The position numbers were made by a program, and so were the translations under genes. From Sipunculus nudus (lineage: Eukaryota; Annelida; Sipuncula; Golfingiida; Sipunculidae): DNA of 64,000 nucleotides. This document shows positions 1-11,309 of this stretch, one piece after another. Below the pieces are notes generated by a model that did no database searches, was not told where the DNA came from, and worked only from the letters and a program-made list of their open reading frames with translations. The stretch's first letter is position 1, and each line of letters starts with the position of its first letter. The stretch covers positions 65,220,618 through 65,284,617 of the forward strand of contig CM049317.1 of assembly GCA_026874595.1 (NCBI GenBank), written 5' to 3'.

Positions 1-27
1 GGGTTGGGGTGTGTGGGGAGGGGGTGG
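1..27 (+). other. Potential G-quadruplex at window edge
   Basis: Four G runs (3, 4, 4 and 5 bases) separated by loops of 2, 5 and 1 bases fit the G3+N1-7 rule on the plus strand. The tract may continue outside the window. Nothing gene-like is seen from here to base 199. Confidence 0.45.
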
Positions 28-199
28 TTATTGATCTGGCTCCTAGGACCACCAAAGTGTCATTACATTCGTTCACAAGGTTTTGTGTGAATTTGCTTAC
101 AGACAAACAAACAATTCAAATAATATAGCCCAAATAAAAAAGTTACCAAATAAGGGAAAATGAATTGCCTATCCATCCAATGCAGATATAATAACAAAA

Positions 200-475
200 A
201 CTAGAAACCTGCATTCTAAGGAATGTTTGTATTCTCGTAATCCGCCCACATTCCCAGGTTTTATCGTGCATAAGAGACTACACATTTGTTAACATTCCCT
301 TGATCATGTTTTGGAATCCGGATCACATGCCGGATCCACATCTAAATCTGATCGATCCTTCATTTGCCTATTCCCGAAATGCCATGAGATTCCATTTATG
401 AATGAGTTATTTTGTGAACAAACACACAAACATGAACGGGAAAGAACCCATGCCCTCCTGGTCGAAGCAAAAAAA
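200..475 (+). repeat. GGATCC/AACAAAC interspersed repeat, copy A
   Basis: This block aligns by eye with 38386-38735. Both start with a CTAGAA..CTGCAT head. Both then carry GTGCATAAG-GACT, a GATCATGTT..GGATC core, an AATC-GATC..TCATTTGCC segment, and end with TTGTGAACAAACACACAA followed by a CCTGG-G tail. The head alone recurs at 13148-13240. The layout resembles a dispersed animal repeat that ends in a GTGAACAAACA motif. Small open frames on both strands here (302-502) are by-products of the repeat. I see no A/B box, so it is not an obvious tRNA SINE. Confidence 0.7.
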
Positions 476-2306
476 AATTCAGCATACAAAGGGAAATTTT
501 GAAAGTTGCTGTGGTAAATGAAATTTAAAAAGAAGACACCAAAGCTACTTCATCAGTATATTATGGCCTTAGTCGTGTCGAGGTAATTAAAAGGTAATTA
601 GTATATGTCCGAGGATGACAAGTGAGTAAAAAAAAAGAAATAATTGGACTAAATTTCATATCTGATATTGATTTTAGGCGTCGAGTTTCCCGCAGCAAAA
701 CTTGCGGAAACCCGCACGACATCTGGTTACCATCAAATGTCACGTCAATTTATATTAATTATTGTGATTACGCTGATGTGGTTTTTAACCATTAACTGAC
801 GGAAGCACAGGTCTTCATAAATTATGCAGTGTTTCCTGATTGCGCTTACAGATAGAGACTTGAAAATAATATTTTAGTTTTTTGTTTCGGTTACGATGAC
901 GCTCTTGGTGGCGGTGGGAAATTCATTTTGTCCTTTTGAAGTGGTTCGTTTCCCGTTAAGGAGGTTGCAGTGTATTTGCAAAGATCTCCCCATGTAGCTC
1001 TCCCTGAATGGGCCTACGGTTGCTCTGCATATTGTGCTACGGGTGTATTGGTAGCCAACCCTTTTTTAGGGACACGGACTTTGACAGAGGATGACCTTAA
1101 TTCGGCCTTATACTCAGGTTCGGAAATGAGGCCACGAGTCCAGTAGAAAAAAAGTCTGCCATATACAGTGTGAGGGTTGTACTGTGTTCCTATGATATTT
1201 TAAACTATTTACTTAATAATACATTAAAGGTGAGACAAACTATACTTTCTGTCTTCAAAGGGGAAAGTGATGTCTCTATTTAATTGGCTGTGATATTTTC
1301 AACGGTTAAATAAGTTTTTTATAGCACCACGAGATCTTTGATTAAGGTACCGCGATGTCCAAAACTCATCCCTCAGTATAATGAGAATTTTCCTTTGATT
1401 TGGACTCCGACTTTGAATCGGTTTGTAATCGATGCGGGTTCAAAGGAAGTTGAAATTGACGGACCCGAATTTCCAGGACTCAAACTTTCGTGGATTTGGA
1501 CTTGTAATCGGACTCGGTGGGCTCGACCACAAAACTAAACCTTACACTGTCCGCAAAGTCAATAAGCCAACTTAATACGCTTAAGGTAGAAACCCGCACT
1601 GCCAGTTAACAAATAGACTAAGCTACAGATACAAAATAACACAGCAAAGCCAACCATGCATACTGGCAAATTTAAATGGCGTCAAAAACTAGACTTCTTG
1701 CAACTGTTAGGAATCTCCATCTACACCCCGCCTCCCCCGATTCTATAAGGTTTGGTATTCCAAAAAATCTAACTTTATAACCATCACTTAAACTATGAAC
1801 TAAAGGGATTAATTAAGGTTCTGTAAAACAAAATTGAAATTTGATTGTTCCTTCTTATGTTTTGACAGATGCGTTGAAAATGGTAACATCACATTTTCGT
1901 AAATTTGAAATTTATTCAAATTTTGTTCAAAACAATGCTACCAAACTTGATACATGCAAATGACATATGACTGTAAAGGTTCTAGGTTAGAGGGTTAATA
2001 TGTAAACGTAGCTTAACTGAAAAGTTTCATATATGTTTCCACTTGAGCAACTTTGAAAAATTACCATAGAAATGTGTGGGTCAGATTCGGCAATAGCGTT
2101 TTTTTTTTATTAATTTGTCTCTACCCCTTTTTTTAAGATCATTGACATTGAAAATCTGAAAAAAAAGATCGCACTTTAGAGCCCTGTGATCTTGAATTAC
2201 AGGTCATAGTCACTAGAAGTGGGTCAAAGTATTTTGACTATAGAAAGGTACATCCTGAGAAAGTGTCAAAGTTATTGAGCACTTTCTTGCATCATCTGCA
2301 ATGCCC

Positions 2307-2310
<4 letters not shown>
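476..2310. other. No gene recognised; unassigned sequence
   Basis: Apparently single-copy AT-rich DNA with short A and T runs. Between 1340 and 1530 there is a G-rich stretch in which TTTGGACT...AATCGG occurs twice, suggesting an old degraded repeat. No open frame of interest, no RNA gene seen. Confidence 0.4.

Positions 2311-2360
<50 letters not shown>
2311..2360. repeat. (AT)n microsatellite
   Basis: Uninterrupted alternating AT of about 25 units. It is followed by CAGAAAT, as is the tract ending at 3387. Confidence 0.97.
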
Positions 2361-2364
<4 letters not shown>

Positions 2365-3228
2365 AATTGACAGAACATACTAGTTAAAGCTTTATTCTGA
2401 AATAAAATGGTTTGAATCATAGTATAATAATGTATCTTTTCATACTGTTTATCATAAATCCGAATGATTCTTATTTTTCCTGATCTAAATAAAAAAAAAA
2501 ATCAGTAGTGTCCGTAAAACAATGATTCTCTGTCCATAGTCAGTATGTTTCCAGGAAATAAATGTCTCAGATAACTAGAATATTTTTAATAACAACATGG
2601 TTAATAAAGGTTAAGATAATATAATAAATTATAAAAGGTATATCATTAGGTATAACCAATTTTTCACAAACACTTGACGTCTCAGCATACTACACTCTTA
2701 AACAAGGTGTCACTACTGGTAGCAGAATCTTTCTTAATTTAGGTTCTCTTTTTGGCTAGACGTAATATATTTCGGTGATTATTCATCTTACTCTTCACTG
2801 CTTTGCAATTATAGGGTATCATTTGTTATTCTTGTAAATATCCTCGTTAATAACATGGTTCCTTTCTTAATCATATACCATCATCCATGCATTGTTTGAC
2901 CAAGTTTCATCCCGGCGAACAAGTAAATTAATGTATTGTTCTTTATTATTAAATTTCGTCCGCCTTTCGAGTGAACAACTATTTGTTGTGTGATAAAAAA
3001 AAATGATTTGGGGTAATGAGAAAACTGATTTTGATTTTGTATGTGCATCCCTTTATTCCACTTTCGACGTCACCTATCATGTTTTACCCTGTATGCTTAA
3101 AATTCAATACGGCTTCCTATGCAAAAATCGACAATATCAGAATAACACGCACTTATTTATTGCCACTAAGTAAATCGGAAGAAAATATCATCACGCAAAC
3201 ACGTAAAAACACACGCACATACGTATAA
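2361..3228. other. No gene recognised; AT-rich sequence
   Basis: AT-rich DNA without an open frame of note. The small frame at 3016-3228 has no recognisable domain and runs into a CA/TA-rich tract. Confidence 0.4.
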
Positions 3229-3270
3229 ACACAAACACACGCATATATATATATATATATATATTTATAT
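3229..3270. repeat. CA-rich then (TA)n microsatellite
   Basis: ACACAAACACACGCA grades into alternating TA ending near 3270. Confidence 0.85.
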
Positions 3271-3327
3271 AGATAATGAGGGAGAGTACTGAAGCAGTTG
3301 TTTCTTTCAGAAGAAAGCAATAGAATA

Positions 3328-3328
<1 letters not shown>

Positions 3329-3387
<59 letters not shown>
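3329..3387. repeat. (TA)n microsatellite
   Basis: About 29 uninterrupted TA units. The frame that reads through it as an Ile-Tyr run is an artefact. Confidence 0.97.
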
Positions 3388-3390
<3 letters not shown>

Positions 3391-3935
3391 GAAATCTTCT
3401 ATATTCCTGTTGGATTTTTCCACAGACCCTTCGAGTTTACTTATCTAAAGAGAAGCAAGATAAATAAACAACATTCATAGCAGGAGTTTTCGGCAATTAT
3501 TTGGGGATAATTGATGTTTATTTTAAAGAAGTGTCACGAAACCAACACGGTATATATCTTTATCGCCAAGACCATTGACATCTAGTTCTTTTCCGGATTG
3601 CTTTATATACATACCCTTAAATCACTTGATTTACATATTTACACAACAGGCTAGTCTAGACTGGCTTTGAAACAAGATGGCCGACACTAAATCGCACGGG
3701 TTCATTCCTTCCGTGCCAAACCATGTATCTCCATTACCCATGCGCCTCTCCATTACCCATGACAGGGACCCCACGTGATATTATCGATGTCTAGACGTGT
3801 TTTTTCGTGACATGTACTTCGAGGTTATTTCATCAACGACAAGAAAAACAAAGACATAGAAAAAGCAGTGCCTGCATGGCGACATGTTTGTCTGGATATA
3901 AAGAAAGCCTCAAAGTCTTGCCGCTTTTAATCTAT
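3388..3935. other. No gene recognised
   Basis: Mixed-composition DNA. A short local duplication is visible near 3730-3755, where CTCCATTACCCATG occurs twice about 18 bases apart. Nothing else stands out. Confidence 0.35.
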
Positions 3936-4298
3936 CTAGCTATCTTTGTATGAATGGATCTACGTATCAATCTATGTATTTATCTATGTATCTTTGTTTC
4001 TATCTATGTATCTATGTATCTGTCTATCTATCTCTCTGGCTATCTAGCTATGTATGTAGGTATCTGTGTATTTGTATCTATGTACATATCTACGTAGCTA
4101 TGTATCTAATTCGCTATTTCTCTTGCTACCTAGCTATACATGTATATAGCTATCTATATACCTATGTATCTATATCTATATGTGTGTGTATCTGTCTCTA
4201 TTTATGTCTGTATGTATGTATGCATGTATCTATCTACGTATCTATCTATCTGTCGGTCTGTCTGTTTATCTATCTATCTGTATATATATATATACACG
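3936..4298 (+). repeat. Degenerate TATC/GTAT tetranucleotide tract
   Basis: About 360 bases of imperfect TCTA/TGTA units (CTATCTAT, TATGTATC, GTATGTAT, TGTCTGTC), ending in a short TA run. It is strongly strand-asymmetric: pyrimidines plus TGTA on the plus strand. The 121-codon open frame through it (3950-4315) encodes only Tyr/Ile/Ser/Leu periodic peptide and is not considered a gene. Confidence 0.9.
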
Positions 4299-4523
4299 TT
4301 AAAACCACCATCTGAATTGTCCAAAGAGAGTGTAGTCAGTTAAATCAAATCTTCAATGAAATGTAAATGTCGGGGATACGTCAAATGCTGAAATCCGTTT
4401 GAATATGGTATGTCCCACTTGCCTCCTATCTCTTCCATTTGACCTCCATGCAGACCATCGCTTCGAGTGTTGCTCATTAGAGTTTAACATTAGTAAGCAT
4501 TAAGGGGCCTATCCTGGTATCTG

Positions 4524-4550
4524 ATATATATATTTATATATATATATTAA
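4524..4550. repeat. Short (TA)n tract
   Basis: Interrupted TA repeat (ATATATATTTATATATATATAT), directly upstream of the element at 4553. Confidence 0.75.
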
Positions 4551-4552
4551 AT

Positions 4553-4750
4553 AAAGATTATCCCTTTAATTAAAAATAGGCCAGAAAACGTCGATACAAC
4601 TTTTAACACAAGCTGTTATTTTTGTTCATAACCACGTGTTTTAACATGCTGGGGCCAGCAAGGACAAAGAAATGCAAGTAAAACAGGCTTGGAAAGGGCG
4701 TTTTGCAAATAATGACCATTTAGCTTCAGCACATATGCAACCATTCACTT
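4553..4750 (+). repeat. GGCCAGAAAACGT element, copy A
   Basis: Matches 27547-27790 in the same order: an ATCCCTT lead, GGCCAGAAAACGT-GAT, GCTG-TTTTT-TGTT, ATG-TGGGGCC-GC, a GGCGTTTTGCA block and ATATGCAACC. The copies differ by indels of 5-30 bases, so divergence is high. It could be a dispersed repeat or a duplicated regulatory element; the sequence alone does not decide. Confidence 0.6.
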
Positions 4751-5348
4751 AAGGATATGTGTTTTTTTGGTTTGTCATCTTTGCGCGTGTACCCTTTGTA
4801 GAAAAGCAAGCTCATATATCAGTCAGAGAGGCGGTGCATGATCTTTCCTTAACAAGAATTACCTATACATTTTATTATTATGTACGAAGAATAATCAGAA
4901 ATCACATTAATTATACTAAAAAGGTAGTAAGGCTTTAAATTTATAATTGTCCAAATATAGTCTAGAGTATAATAAAACCTAGAAGGACAATTTAAACTTT
5001 AATCAATACCTATCCATCGGTGACGTTGCTGTGCCATTTCAGAAATAGATTTTGGACTCTTCCACTGAAGCAAGTACTTAAACAAGAAATTGCAGTTACT
5101 AATTAGGAAAGTCTCACTTAACTTGTCGAGAACAATTAGTGTTCATCACAAAGAGAGGAGTTTTATCTCTATTTTTATTGAAAGCATTCATAAACACTTA
5201 ATTTTGGGGCAATAAATTTAGCAATTTTCAAAAAGAGATTGGATTTCAAAAGTTGTTTAAGAAGAAATGACTTATAAAATTATAAATAATGTGCAAAATA
5301 TATGATGTATTTGCCATAAAGCTTAAATAATGTGTAATTTAATATATA
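4751..5348. other. No gene recognised; AT-rich sequence
   Basis: Low-GC DNA with no open frame of interest and no recognised repeat. Confidence 0.4.
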
Positions 5349-5480
5349 CAGTAAAACCTCGAAATTACGATCACGATAACTAGGACGTCATTAGGACTTT
5401 TCCGGCCTGGAATATTAAAGTCTGCAAATCAACGGGGTTCATGTGATTATTTCTATATCAACATGTGGGTAAACTTCTTT
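5349..5480 (+). mobile_element. Possible one-ended CAGTAAAACC (pogo/Tigger-like) MITE remnant
   Basis: ACAGTAAAACCTCGAAATTACGA resembles the left end of the CAGTAAAACC element at 22104, and is preceded by ATATA, consistent with a TA target. No matching right terminus was found, so only one end may survive. Confidence 0.3.
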
Positions 5481-5572
5481 TACGGGTGGACCTAACGATA
5501 TTCAAATCCATCGATTTCATTTGTGCTTTCTTTCTTCTGTCATTTTCTATGTAGCTGATTTCAAAAGTAGAA

Positions 5573-5672
5573 ATTTGGGCACAATATTAATCTCAGATCA
5601 AAGATTTGGCACATTATAAAGCTCAGATCACAGATTTGGCACATTATTAAGCTCAGATCACAGATTTGCACC
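5573..5672 (+). repeat. 30-bp tandem repeat, 3.3 copies
   Basis: The unit ATTTGGCACATTATTAAGCT + CAGATCACAG repeats at 5573/5574, 5604, 5634 and 5664 (partial) with a few substitutions. Confidence 0.9.
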
Positions 5673-6483
5673 TGATATATATTTTTGACCTTGGCTTTAT
5701 TCCCAAGGGCGTATAATCTATAAACATTTCCCCATTATCGCTCATTTACGGGTGTCGGGGGTACGCTTGGCGATTGCACACACCTGGTCACACATACTCT
5801 TTATACCATTTTTTACCGTTAACTTTCACGACTTCGGCCCATTTAGTATATCAGCCAACATCATGTTTTGCTCGGCGTATATTTTTATTACTTTCTATAT
5901 GCCTTCTTTATGGTAATAAACCAAGACTTCTGATTAGCCATTATTCATGTTCTTCGTTATTCTTTTCGTCTTATTATTTAATCATCTCACAACGTTATGC
6001 ACGCGTAATCTCTATTTCTAAAGCCGGAAGTCAGATTATCAAAATCTGAAAGCCTTGGTGACAGCTGTTTCCACCGTGTTTGTGAATAATGCATTTGTAA
6101 TTTTCAGTCGGAAGTGGCAGTGTCAACTGTTTTGACACCCACTGTGTGCTAGGAATGTTTACGAATCACATTATTCCTGGCATTTACTAAGTAAAACTTT
6201 AAGTGCGTCTTATTTGATTTGGTTTTAAAAAGGATTTTCCTACATTAAAATTTGGTGTATTTCGAAAATGGAAAAAAAAATGAATTCATTATTGGTACAA
6301 AACTGAGGCCAGGAAGAATATAACGTGATTTAACATGTAACTACAGTATGACAAGCTAATTTCAACATTTTAAATCTCTCGTTTAGGAAAATAACAAAAG
6401 AAATCTTCAAATTTCAAGACATCTTACTACTCCTCCACTCCGCAAAGTCTACGGTCCCGTCAGTGTTCGTAATTCGGAGTTTG

Positions 6484-6487
<4 letters not shown>
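5673..6487. other. No gene recognised
   Basis: Apparently single-copy DNA. The 91-codon open frame at 5774-6049 is rich in Ser/Leu/Tyr and has no recognisable domain. At about 6120 a small inverted pair GTGTCAA..TTGACAC is visible. Confidence 0.35.

Positions 6488-6515
<28 letters not shown>
6488..6515. repeat. (TA)n microsatellite
   Basis: About 14 uninterrupted TA units. Confidence 0.95.
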
Positions 6516-6519
<4 letters not shown>

Positions 6520-7048
6520 TACTATATGAACGACCTTTTTTCCGTGGAAGTAACTACCTCCTTTTTTTGCTGCCTTATTTTGATTCTATGTATGTACATC
6601 TGCAGAAATCAATTTTCGGAAGCACATGGCAATTTGGTTGCACTCGCTTTCTATATTTTTAGTTTAATCCGGGTGTCACGCAGGCCCAGTGTCTACCGTA
6701 CCTGCCGGTCTAGGGTCTATAATCATCCCCGTTATTTGGTTATACTACCAAGAAATCCCCAAAAGACGCACTCGTTTGTGAGTGATACAGTCTGCCTAAT
6801 AAGAGAGCTGGAGAGCGCTCACCTTGGGTTGGGCGGACCGTGAAAATCTCACCACCCCTCTGCTGAGATTTGAACTCGCTACCAAAAATATTCAGGGGCC
6901 ATTTGTCACTTGTTAAAAAACATTTGTGAAATATAGATGCGAGTAAAATACAGTTCATGCCAATAAAAAGTACCCCAAGAGTAAGGGAAACCGAATGTCA
7001 AAAACCCGCGGTGTCTTTCGGATAATGGAATATGTCTTAACTTTCTTT
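6516..7048. other. Unassigned; possible decayed tRNA-like SINE
   Basis: Within this stretch, 6862-6875 reads on the minus strand as GAGTTCAAATCTCAG, similar to a Pol III B box. No convincing A box lies at the right distance. The 126-codon frame at 6463-6843 starts in a microsatellite and has no recognised domain. Confidence 0.2.
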
Positions 7049-7458
7049 GAAACTATTGGTTGATATTTCTCTAAATGAAATGTATGCTTGTTTGTGTCAA
7101 TTTTCAGAAGAGATTCTCTCAGGTTACGCATTAATATATTCCTATTAATGCCTTTAAGCGTAACAAAGCATTGTTACAAAATCTTTGAGATTGTTTGAAA
7201 TTTATCTAAATAAAATGTATGCTTGTTTGTGTAACGTTTTCGGAATATATTCTCTCAAGTTCCACACTAATGTATTCCTCTAAACTTCTTTGAGCGTAAC
7301 AAAGGCATTGTTTCAAAATCTTAACGATAGGTTGAAATATATCTAGATAAAATGTATGCTTGTTTGTGTCACGTTTTCAGAATAGATTATCTCAAGTAAC
7401 GCATTAATGTATTCCTGTTAACTCCTTTAAGCGTAACAAAGCATTGTTACAAAATCTG
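7049..7458 (+). repeat. Tandem repeat of about 136 bp, three copies
   Basis: Three head-to-tail copies, each with AAATGTATGCTTGTTTGTGT, a TTTTC-GAA block, ATTC/ATTA-TCTCA, TGTATTCCT and AGCGTAACAAAG-CATTGTT. The marker TGTATGCTTG starts at 7081, 7216 and 7353, giving periods of 135 and 137. Copies differ by scattered substitutions. No coding frame persists. Confidence 0.92.
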
Positions 7459-7853
7459 TACGGTTAGTTAGTCGCATTGAGTGCGTAAGAGCCCCCCAAG
7501 AAAAACCCGATCAGGGATGCTGTATAAGTTATCTTATTTTGTAGGCTGTAATTCTAAACCAGCGCATTAAACAAGCGCCTGTCCAAGGTTCGTTTAAATG
7601 AACCTTTAAATCTACCTTAACCTTATTGCATCTGAAATATACAACTGTTTTATCATTAATTCCGCTGGAAGGTGTTCTTGTTTAAAATTCATTGTAACAC
7701 TGACGCGGTATCTGTTAAGCATATACTGTATGTTAAGCATCTGACTCTAAAACAATTAGAAGATATAAAAAGAACACAAGAATATACACTATATATGCTA
7801 TATATTATGCCGGTAACAGTGAATGCTAAATCGTTATGCCGTAAACGTAAACG

Positions 7854-7856
<3 letters not shown>
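7459..7856. other. No gene recognised
   Basis: Single-copy-looking DNA. The 106-codon frame at 7672-7992 extends into the TA tract and is judged spurious. Confidence 0.35.

Positions 7857-7905
<49 letters not shown>
7857..7905. repeat. (AT)n microsatellite
   Basis: About 24 uninterrupted AT units, followed by TTATTGTATTGTATTG. Confidence 0.96.
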
Positions 7906-7908
<3 letters not shown>

Positions 7909-8535
7909 TGTATTGTATTGAATTTATATAAATATATATATACACGGTTTTATATACGGATTAGAATACGTTGTTATTATCTTATAAATTAGTCCTTTAA
8001 ATGAATAAAAAAAATGAAATCCAGTTTTTAAAAGTGATTTTCTAAAGAACTAATATTTATATATGAAGAAAGCATTACTTTGAAATATTGCACAGTGGGT
8101 CGGCTATCTCTTATTTAATCATGTAAATTTATGCTTGGTAGCACTACGTCTTCGGCTTAGTTTTATACAAAGCCTCTCACATCCTGCTGCACTCGCCTGC
8201 TGAACAGTGTTTTTGCGAAGTTAGTTCTGTTACATAGAACTATATTTATCAATTCGTGGTTATTCGTGTTGCATTGAGGAATGGTATAAATAAATATACT
8301 GCATGTTCATATTATGTGCTGATAGTCTCGACCATTATCTGAAGGAAGAAAACCGTGGAATGACGTTCAATAATTGTTGCCTGCTATTTTTTACTTGGCA
8401 AATTGATTTTATTGTTTACTTTTTCTATATAGAACCAGCACCAAGAGATGCCATCTATTTCATTGTTGATTTCGTCGGAATTTTGCGCATCACATCCATA
8501 ATTCCCGAATATTGGGACAGTTTTGTTGTATTGTT
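7906..8535. other. No gene recognised
   Basis: AT-rich DNA with no open frame that looks coding. The 87-codon frame at 8303-8566 ends inside the following repeat. Confidence 0.35.
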
Positions 8536-8790
8536 ATGTCACCAAGGTGCCTCTAACGTGCGGTGACCTCTGACCTCATTAAATAAACATTGATTTGCTG
8601 GAAATCGATCTAAGGCCAAATATTTTATTGATTTACATTTCTGATGAGTTTTATCAAAATCATTCATATTCTTCACAAGTTTTCGCGGGGACACCACAAA
8701 GTAGCCTAGTGACCCGTGACTTTATTAAATATGCGTGGATATTGCCCATAATCGGGCGAGATAATCTGTTGGTAAGTAATATTATATATT
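8536..8790 (+). repeat. GTGACCTCTGACCTCAT repeat, two-module copy
   Basis: Near-identical in order to 11455-11700. It contains GGTGACCTCTGACCTCATTA, GGAAATCGATCTTAGGCC-like sequence, ATTTTATTGATT, ATGAGTTTTATCAAAATC, CACCACAAAGTAGCCTAGTG and GATAATCTGTTGGTAAGTA. Module starts are at 8561 and 8708 (period 147). It lacks the terminal GGAC microsatellite seen in the 11.3 kb copy, so it is truncated. Confidence 0.85.
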
Positions 8791-9599
8791 TTGTGGTTAT
8801 GGATGTTTTTATTTTATTACGAGTGCTATGCAAGGTATAACATCTGACTGTAGTTTGATTTAAAACATGGAAATACATTAACTTGAGGCCTTTTTGAAAG
8901 GTATGAATTCATGTCTTACAGTGCTATTCCGTACATGCCTAACTATGACGACGCTCACAGTTAATCTTAATATTAATATGAGAGAGAAGACTCCCCGTAC
9001 CAATAAAAATGAGGTGAGAATAAAAAAAAAAAAAAGACAGAGCGGTAACCCCCATTTGCATGTCAACCATTAATGTTTCCTGTGGCATGTTATGGTTAAT
9101 CAATCAGACATTCAGACACACAAGCTGATGTACCAATGTAGCTAGTTATTGGGGAACCTCTTACGTACCTGGTAGATGCCGTTGGAAAACAGAAAAATAA
9201 CACCCAGATTTGTTTGTCTGTAACATATTGCGAGCTAAGGCGTTTCATAAAGGAATTCTCAAGATTTTCTCCCAAGTCTTCAAGCTGCCTTTTCCACTCC
9301 AACGCCTGTTGCCTAGAGGTACAGCATTGCAGCTAGGTTACACTTCACCTACAACGGGTGGATAGAGGATTTAAGAAAGGTTCATGTTAAAACAACCGAG
9401 GAGGGCTGATATGGTTTAGCAGCATTAATGAATTCTAAACTGTAATTGTGTAATTTGTGTGAGGCGGTGTTTTTCGGTATAAAGCTTGTTTTACTTCCAT
9501 TTTATGTAATAAAATAGGCCCACCCCTGGCCGCCCAACCCGGATCAACTCTTACCTGTAGTCACTGCACTATAATACCTTCAAACTTGGAAAAAGGCAA
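8791..9599. other. No gene recognised
   Basis: No repeat or credible coding frame recognised. An A run of 16 lies at about 9021-9036. Confidence 0.35.
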
Positions 9600-10050
9600 A
9601 GGGTGTCGTACAGAATTAATCAATATTATTATTCATGAGTGCTCTCGAAGAATACAAAAAATACTCACTGCCTTTGTTATGCAGAATGTGTGGTACCGCC
9701 CAACCTGTTGTTGCGTTATTTTGAAATATACCATAATGTAACTTACGGGGACTATAAACACTGTAACGCTTGCCAGAGCACAGGTAAACCAACCTGATTA
9801 GGAAACACATACAGGGTGACGTCATGAAATAATTAAATATTAATATTCATGATTGCTTTCGAGTGCTCGTTAGGAATACAATTTAATATCGTTATTATTA
9901 GATTGGGTACGACTGATCTCCTTGAAAATATACAATTATTTTTACCCCCCGATCAAACATGCGTCATAGAGATTGTGGGCACCGACCGCCAGTGTGTGCG
10001 AGAGCACGCAAGCTGTTACGTAATGAGATATTAATATTCATGAGTACTAG
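9600..10050 (+). repeat. Diverged tandem repeat of about 200 bp with ATTAATATTCATGA boxes
   Basis: The motif TATTAATATTCATGA or a close variant recurs at about 9626, 9838 and 10030. It is preceded by a CRE/PAR-bZIP-like palindrome in two cases (TGACGTCATGA at 9817, TTACGTAATGA at 10016) and followed by TGCT-TCGA..GAATACAA in the first two. The bodies between boxes are poorly conserved. Either an old tandem duplication or a repeated regulatory motif. Confidence 0.5.
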
Positions 10051-11309
10051 CAAGTCACCAGTGTAGCTGCAATCTTCGTATCACGGGTCTAAATAATAAA
10101 TGAAAAATGTTATATAGGCCAGGTTATTTTTTTATTAAACAGGTAACAGAAACAGTGGCAAAAAGTGATGTGTGAGACAGCAGAAAATCAAACCTCTCCA
10201 TATGGTCAATATAATTCTAAAACTATCATCTAAATGACGTCTTTTTATATGTGTAAATTAATTCTTGTATTCGTGTGTTACCGAGAAGTCCTTTAGGTTA
10301 AACAGGTGGAACCTTAAAGGATTGACGAGACAGATTGTTAATATGAAAAGGTATAGCCCTGACCCCGGTATCTTTCTAAATATTATGAATATGTATTGAA
10401 ACAGGTACTCATATTGGTCCGGGTAGCCCTCTAAACAAGTTACAAAAGTGTCGGATTTATATATTGTTTGAGTGGGCTGCGGCCCATGCCCTCATGATCT
10501 CATATAATAATGACGTTTAAAAGTTATAATTATTATTTGAATGTTATTTATTTATTGTTTTATTTTGTTGCTATAAAAATCATATGAACCAAAATCAATT
10601 GATTAATCTGCGCATTATCTATAAAAAAATAAAATAATTTGAGACATTAATTATAATGACTTTGCGTAACTTTCGTAAGAGAAAGTGTTCTGAAATAGCA
10701 CAGAGTGTAAAACTGTACGGAATGTTTGATGTTTTGTTGGAATAAATTTATACTACCTTACTTTCCCAAACTGAAATCAGGAATAAAATGATAAACGCTT
10801 ATTTGATCAGTGCAATAAAAAAATACAGTTAATACAGTTAAAGAAGTGGATAATATTGTTTTCTCTTATGATCAGCTCTATTAAATTTGGGCTTCATAAT
10901 GTATATTTTACCATGTCCCCAGACGTCAATCTTGGACTGGTCGGCATTTACAGGGTATGACGTAAAAGCTTATGAATATGCATGTGATATAATGGGCGAG
11001 TCTTTTGACTAAACACGTGCTGGGCGTTGATTTCCACTGAGATGCTTGGCAGGAAAGTATCCCGTTGAAGGTCTTCATCAGCAGTTGTAATAGTACTTTC
11101 AATAAAGTGTGGTTTAAAATTATACTCACTTTGTGATTTATAAAACCTACCTGAACACGCAATACCACAATTCTCCGTCAGTTGTTTCCAGTTTTTTCTA
11201 TGGCAATTAGCGGCCCACCTGAAGAAGGGGTCATACAATCATCATTATACACCACCCACGCCTTCCCTTCATTAAACATAACAAGAGCACCGCAACCGTG
11301 CATAAAACG
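10051..11309. other. No gene recognised; AT-rich sequence
   Basis: AT-rich DNA. Two overlapping minus-strand frames (10926-11168, 10948-11238) lie here. One contains CTGATGAAGACC on the minus strand, a phrase common near the 3' ends of animal retroelements, but no reverse transcriptase or nuclease motif is visible. Confidence 0.3.

Noticed and set aside
3950-4315. 121-codon frame rich in Tyr/Ile/Leu/Ser
   Set aside because: Product of the imperfect TATC/GTAT repeat.
10926-11238. Overlapping minus-strand frames possibly from a retroelement tail
   Set aside because: A CTGATGAAGACC phrase is suggestive, but there is no reverse transcriptase, GIY-YIG or other motif and no repeat copy in the window.
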